Source: Zeugodacus cucurbitae (taxonomy: Eukaryota; Arthropoda; Insecta; Diptera; Tephritidae). From it: a DNA stretch of 64,000 bases. Of this stretch, positions 59,943 through 64,000 are shown one piece after another. The notes beneath the pieces were generated by a model. That model was not told the origin of the DNA. It saw nothing but the letters and a program-made list of their open reading frames with translations, and searched no databases. Every line of letters starts with the position of its first letter. The stretch's first letter is position 1. The translations under genes were made by a program, and so were the position numbers. The stretch lies in contig NC_071671.1 of assembly GCF_028554725.1 (NCBI RefSeq), positions 6,614,001 through 6,678,000 of the forward strand. The letters run 5' to 3'.

Positions 59943-60883
59943 TTAGGTCTACAACTTTGCTTCCGCCGTTTTCAATTAGATGTCTCTAGGGTCAAGCACT
60001 GGTCAATTAAATCGTTTAATATCGATCTTGGACATTTGTGTCATCATTAACCCAACAAAATATTTGTAGAGATCTTTTTGCATCCCAAACTTATTCACAA
60101 CTGAGAATGTCACTTTTTGAGCCGAATTCTCGACATTTGCGGGAAATTTTGCTTTTCTTTTTAAATTCCAAGAAAAGGGCGGCTGAAGCTCATCGAATGC
60201 TTTCGGATACGTACGGTGAGGCTGTCCTAAGTGAAAAAAGCCTTAAATTTACAAAAAAACAAGAAAAAAGGTTAACTTCGGCTGTACCGAAGCTAATATA
60301 CCCTTCACAGGTGCATTTATTTTAGTAAATACGTGTTTAAGCAAATCTAAAGACGTAAGAAAAAGTAAGTAGAAAAAAAGAAAACATTTTACTAATTCTT
60401 TTTAGCCGGGTTGTTTGCTACAAACATTAAGGTTATATACGTAACCGATCTGAACAATTTTTTCGGAGATTAAATTATTACTATGAGCAATAACTTACAC
60501 CAAATTTCGTGAAGATATGTAGTAAAATGCGGAAGTTTTCCATACAAGCCCTTGATTCCGATCGTTCAGTTTGTATGGCAGCTATATGATACAGTGATCC
60601 GATATCGGCAGTTCCGACAAATGAGCAGCTTCTTGAAGAGAAAATAACATCTGCAAATTTTCAAAACGCTATCTTAAAAACTGAAGGACTAGTTCGTATA
60701 TATACAGACATGCAGACGGACGGACGGACGGACAGACAGACGGACATGGCTAAATCGACTCAGTTCAACATACTGATCATTTATATATATACTTTATAGG
60801 GCCTCCGACGCTTCCTTCTGGGTGGCAAACTTAATATACCCTGTTCAGGGTATAAAAACGGCAGAAGCAAAGTTGTAGACCTA
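59943..60883 (+). mobile_element. Mariner deletion derivative, family C copy 4 (C-long), split by a family A insertion
   Basis: Left end TTAGGTCTACAACTTTGCTT after TA (59941-59942), right end CGGCAGAAGCAAAGTTGTAG-ACCTA followed by TAA. The start codon at 60107 opens MSLFEPNSRHLRE...SKKRAAEAHRMLSDTYGEAVLSEK, the first helix-turn-helix of a mariner transposase; this is the longest family C coding remnant here. The internal breakpoint after CCTAAGTGAAAAA matches copy 3. Removing the family A insertion (60259-60857) leaves an element of about 340 bp, like its relatives. Confidence 0.88.
60259..60857 (-). mobile_element. Dispersed repeat family A, copy 4, nested in family C mariner
   Basis: Begins ACAAGAAAAAAGGTTAACTT, ends in the intact palindrome ATACCCTGTTCAGGGTAT followed by AAAAA. 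It has one copy of the 154-bp internal block where copies 1 and 3 have two, and a longer GACG/GACA tract (60715-60747). It sits in the short poly-A of the family C element, so the family C element was there first. No long target duplication is visible. Confidence 0.85.
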
Positions 60884-62654
60884 TAACAGATGTCAAAAAG
60901 TCCAAAGCCGAAAAAAGGATTTCTTTATTGAAAACCACACGTCTAAAAAAATATCAAAAAACAATATTTGGGAATATTTAGGGTATCTAGAAACTGCACC
61001 AAAATGGACTGAGTATGGGCATTATGATGCCCTCGCTTAATGTATAGACTATGTAACAATACAACGTAACAGACGTAAGCAGAGCTAAAGCTACCTGAAA
61101 CTTGAAGTAAATTCTGTTTATCCGATAATATTTAAATGCACATGTCTGAATAATTATAGATTAGCATGTAAAATAAGGCTTCACAATCCATACCAGTTAA
61201 TGTTGTGGTTAAGAGAACTTGACTGATCTAGATTTATACGCTATATGGAAGAGATGATTCATCAGGCATTTATAAATTCAGAAGGTTAGAAAACTATAAT
61301 CTTCATTTCATAGACCCCTCTTATGATCATATTAATGAATAATGAAAATTAGGGAAATCATTTTTAATTGATTATTTTTTGGTAAATTCGTAGTATAATT
61401 CCACGATTATATTATAAGTTATTGTTACGGTCTCTCTGAGAGACTCTATAAAAATATGAACTAGGTTACTTTCAAATATCCTAGTGACAGATGCTAAACA
61501 TTTGCTAAAGTGACGTCAGCAAACGTTTGATGGTGTCAAATTCAATTGGAATTTGTATTTAGAGAGCAAGAATTGGCAGTAAGGTTGTGTATTTGTGTTA
61601 ATTTATACTCTTGGAGGTCATTTTAGAAAGGTTTGCGAAATGTTTTGCAAGTCGAAACAGATTACAGTAAATTAAAATATGTATAAAGATTAAAAATTAT
61701 AAAAAATGAATGTCTCTCTCTCTCTCTCATCCACTTTCAATAAATTATAACAAAATTACATTTTCATTATAATTCACTGTAATTCTATTTTAATTATATT
61801 AATGAGTATAAAGTAATGAATATTCACTTACCTCTAATAACTAGAAAATACAGTTTTCAATACACGTTCAAACTACTGAAAAATTCCTCTGTTTGGTTAG
61901 GTTTTTTTTCTTTGCAAAAAAATGCTCGAGTCTACAACAGCTTCAATATAAATGCGCAATAAAAGCACTTTTATTACACTAATTGAATGTTACAACTGGC
62001 ACAAAGACATAAAAAAGGATGAAATTTGAATAACAAAAACAAAAAAATTACGTTTTTACAATAAAAGAGGGACATTTTGTAGCCAACTGTTCCCTTTAAA
62101 ATATTAACGCAGCGAGTTAAAGAGAAGACGTCTTACATGAATGTTTTATGTAATTGTTGTTGTTGGTATTTACTTTCTTTCTATTTTGTTACACAATAAT
62201 AAATAATTCAGAGCACTTAAAGTGGCAACAAAGTAAAAGAAAATGAAAAGCTCACTTAAAATTGTGAGTATACAAAAGTTTGTAAAAGGAAAATTAAAAC
62301 GACATAAACAACAACAATGCCTTAGCAATAAAAAACCCTAAAAAACAAAAAAAAAAACACAAAAACAAAAAAAGAAGAGTAAATAAAATAAAATAAATGA
62401 ATGGCGACGCGTTGTGCGGCCAATGCCCTGAAGTAACCGCTGCTAGGAAAATTTGTACTTGTTGTTTGCAAAGGATCAACTACAAAGGCAAGCGAGCCAC
62501 AGAGTGCAGCCAAATGCGAGTACAACAAAGTAGGACGCGACAGAGCGGCCAACAGGCTGGGCTGGCTGACCAGGCTCTGGGCAGAAGGCGCATGCAGTAA
62601 TTGTATGGGGCGGCATTTATACAGGGTGGCAGGCAAAGGCAAGGCGCGCTTGTA
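60884..62654. other. Non-coding
   Basis: (TC)n at 61712-61728. 62335-62400 is an A-rich tract. 62618-62632 contains ATACAGGGTGGCAGG just left of the next mariner. No gene recognised. Confidence 0.55.
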
Positions 62655-63586
62655 AAGGGTGATTTTTGAAGAGCTTGATAACTTTTTAAAAAAAAAAACG
62701 CATAAAATTTGCAAAATCTCATCGGTTCTTTATTTGAAACGTTAGATTGGTTCATGACATTTACTTTTTGAAGATAATTTCATTTAAATGTTGACCGCGG
62801 CTGCGTCTTAGGTGGTCCATTCGGAAAGTCCAATTTTGGGCAACTTTTTCGAGCATTTCGGCCGGAATAGCCCGAATTTCTTCGGAAATGTTGTCTTCCA
62901 AAGCTGGAATAGTTGCTGGCTTATTTCTGTAGACTTTAGACTTGACGTAGCCCCACAAAAAATAGTCTAAAGGCGTTAAATCGCATGATCTTGGTGGCCA
63001 ACTTACGGGTCCATTTCTTGAGATGAATTGTTCTCCGAAGTTTTCCCTCAAAATGGCCATAGAATCGCGAGCTGTGTGGCATGTAGCGCCATCTTGTTGA
63101 AACCACATGTCAACCAAGTTCAGTTCTTCCATTTTTGGCAACAAAAAGTTTGTTAGCATCGAACGATAGCGATCGCCATTCACCGTAACGTTGCGTCCAA
63201 CAGCATCTTTGAAAAAATACGGTCCAATGATTCCACCAGCGTACAAACCACACCAAACAGTGCATTTTTCGGGATGCATGGGCAGTTCTTGAACGGCTTC
63301 TGGTTGCTCTTCACCCCAAATGCGGCAATTTTGCTTATTTACGTAGCCATTCAACCAGAAATGAGCCTCATCGCTGAACAAAATTTGTCGATAAAAAAGC
63401 GGATTTTCTGCCAACTTTTCTAGGGCCCATTCACTGAAAATTCGACGTTGTGGCAGATCGTTTCATCATTCATGATGAAATGTCAAAGCATACTGAGCAT
63501 CTTTCTCTTTGACACCATGTCTGAAATCCCACGTGATCTGTCAAATACTAATGCATGAAAATCCTAACCTCAAAAAAATCACCCGT
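62655..63586 (-). mobile_element. Rosa-type (DD41D) mariner with internal deletion, ~930 bp
   Basis: The ends are AAGGGTGATTTTTGAAGAG (left) and CCTCAAAAAAATCACCCGT (right), inverted repeats whose outermost ~13 bp match (GGGTGATTTTT), with TA outside both ends (62653-62654, 63587-63588). On the minus strand it carries a 5' leader, then 233 open codons of transposase, then the 3' UTR. The leader joins the middle of the gene directly at about 63463-63475, so the start codon and about the first 140 codons are missing, judged from the usual ~350-residue size. A full copy would be about 1.3 kb. Confidence 0.9.
62761..63462 (-). pseudogene. Mariner transposase, catalytic domain only (rosa subfamily, DD41D)
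   Basis: 233 codons without a stop, closed upstream by a TGA at 63463-63465. The first catalytic aspartate is in ILFSDEAHFW; the second in FQQDGATCHTARD; the third in CDLTPLDYFLWGY, 41 residues after the second when the D of PLDYF is used. D-D-41-D is diagnostic of the rosa mariner lineage known from tephritid flies. The C-terminal region ends RMDHLRRSRGQHLNE. The helix-turn-helix DNA-binding region and the native start are deleted, so it cannot act alone in cis. The lack of any stop or frameshift suggests the copy is young. Confidence 0.9.
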
Positions 63587-64000
63587 TACAAATAAGAACA
63601 CAAAGCCGAACACAAGCTTGACGCTGCTCACTCATGCTCTGTTTACTTTATCGAATTTTATGCTTTAAGTACAAAGTAAACGAAATTTTGTAATTTATTA
63701 CATTTTTTCAGTGTGGAGCGGCAATTACTTGCTCGTAAAAAAACTGTGTGCTGGCAATTATGTATGGAAAATCAATATTTAGTTACATGTACAGAGCAAA
63801 ACATTTATGTGAGTATATATAGCTAAACTACTGTGATGTCATGTGGTTAATTGGTTTGCTTGTGCATATTTTTTCTTCTGAGTTGTGAGCTGTTAGGCGC
63901 TTCAAATTATATGGGAAAATCATTATAAAACTATCTAGAGACGAGCAGTATGCAATTAGGTAGAGTTTTTGTGGTTTAACTATATTTTCTTTACTAAACT
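63587..64000. other. Non-coding
   Basis: Ordinary AT-rich sequence to the window end. No gene or repeat recognised. Confidence 0.55.

Overview
This window looks like non-coding euchromatic DNA from a higher fly, most likely a tephritid fruit fly. I base that on strongly AT-rich sequence, many short opa-type (CAA/TTG)n runs, CA and GTCY microsatellites, a rosa-type (DD41D) mariner, and short dispersed repeats carrying a (TA)n - core - (GTCY)n module like the dipteran mini-me elements. I found no convincing host protein-coding exon, tRNA, rRNA or CRISPR array. The open frames are short, low in complexity or inside transposon remnants. The window is therefore best read as one large intron or a gene desert that has collected mobile elements and local tandem repeats.

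Layout. 1-9.4 kb: a 0.73-kb dispersed repeat (family A), a pogo-like MITE, two AT-rich degenerate tandem arrays (3.3-3.9 and 5.9-6.8 kb), a mariner deletion derivative (family C), one terminus of a second mariner lineage (family D), and a 54-bp-period array built on a perfect palindrome. 9.4-18.3 kb: two more family C elements, a hairpin, a decayed family D transposase 3' end, and a 5'-truncated non-LTR retrotransposon with RNase H and a C-terminal zinc knuckle. 18.3-30 kb: microsatellites, a 92-bp hairpin, a family A / family B chimera, a cluster of TGACA motifs, a 1-kb array with a GGCAAC motif every ~104-141 bp, and a clean 167-bp Harbinger-like MITE with TTA target duplications. 30-54.5 kb: mostly unique sequence with four local tandem duplications, a second pogo-like MITE, a second family B copy, and a family D deletion derivative. 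54.5-64 kb: two more family A copies, one nested inside a family C mariner, and a DD41D mariner that keeps an open catalytic-domain frame but has lost its N-terminal DNA-binding region.

The genes do not form a pathway. What the window shows is transposon history: three mariner lineages that persist as internally deleted non-autonomous copies (two family C sub-families share deletion breakpoints, so they amplified as MITEs), a nested insertion giving relative age, and at least nine independent tandem duplications with units of about 54-235 bp. I see no evidence for a new multi-gene system.
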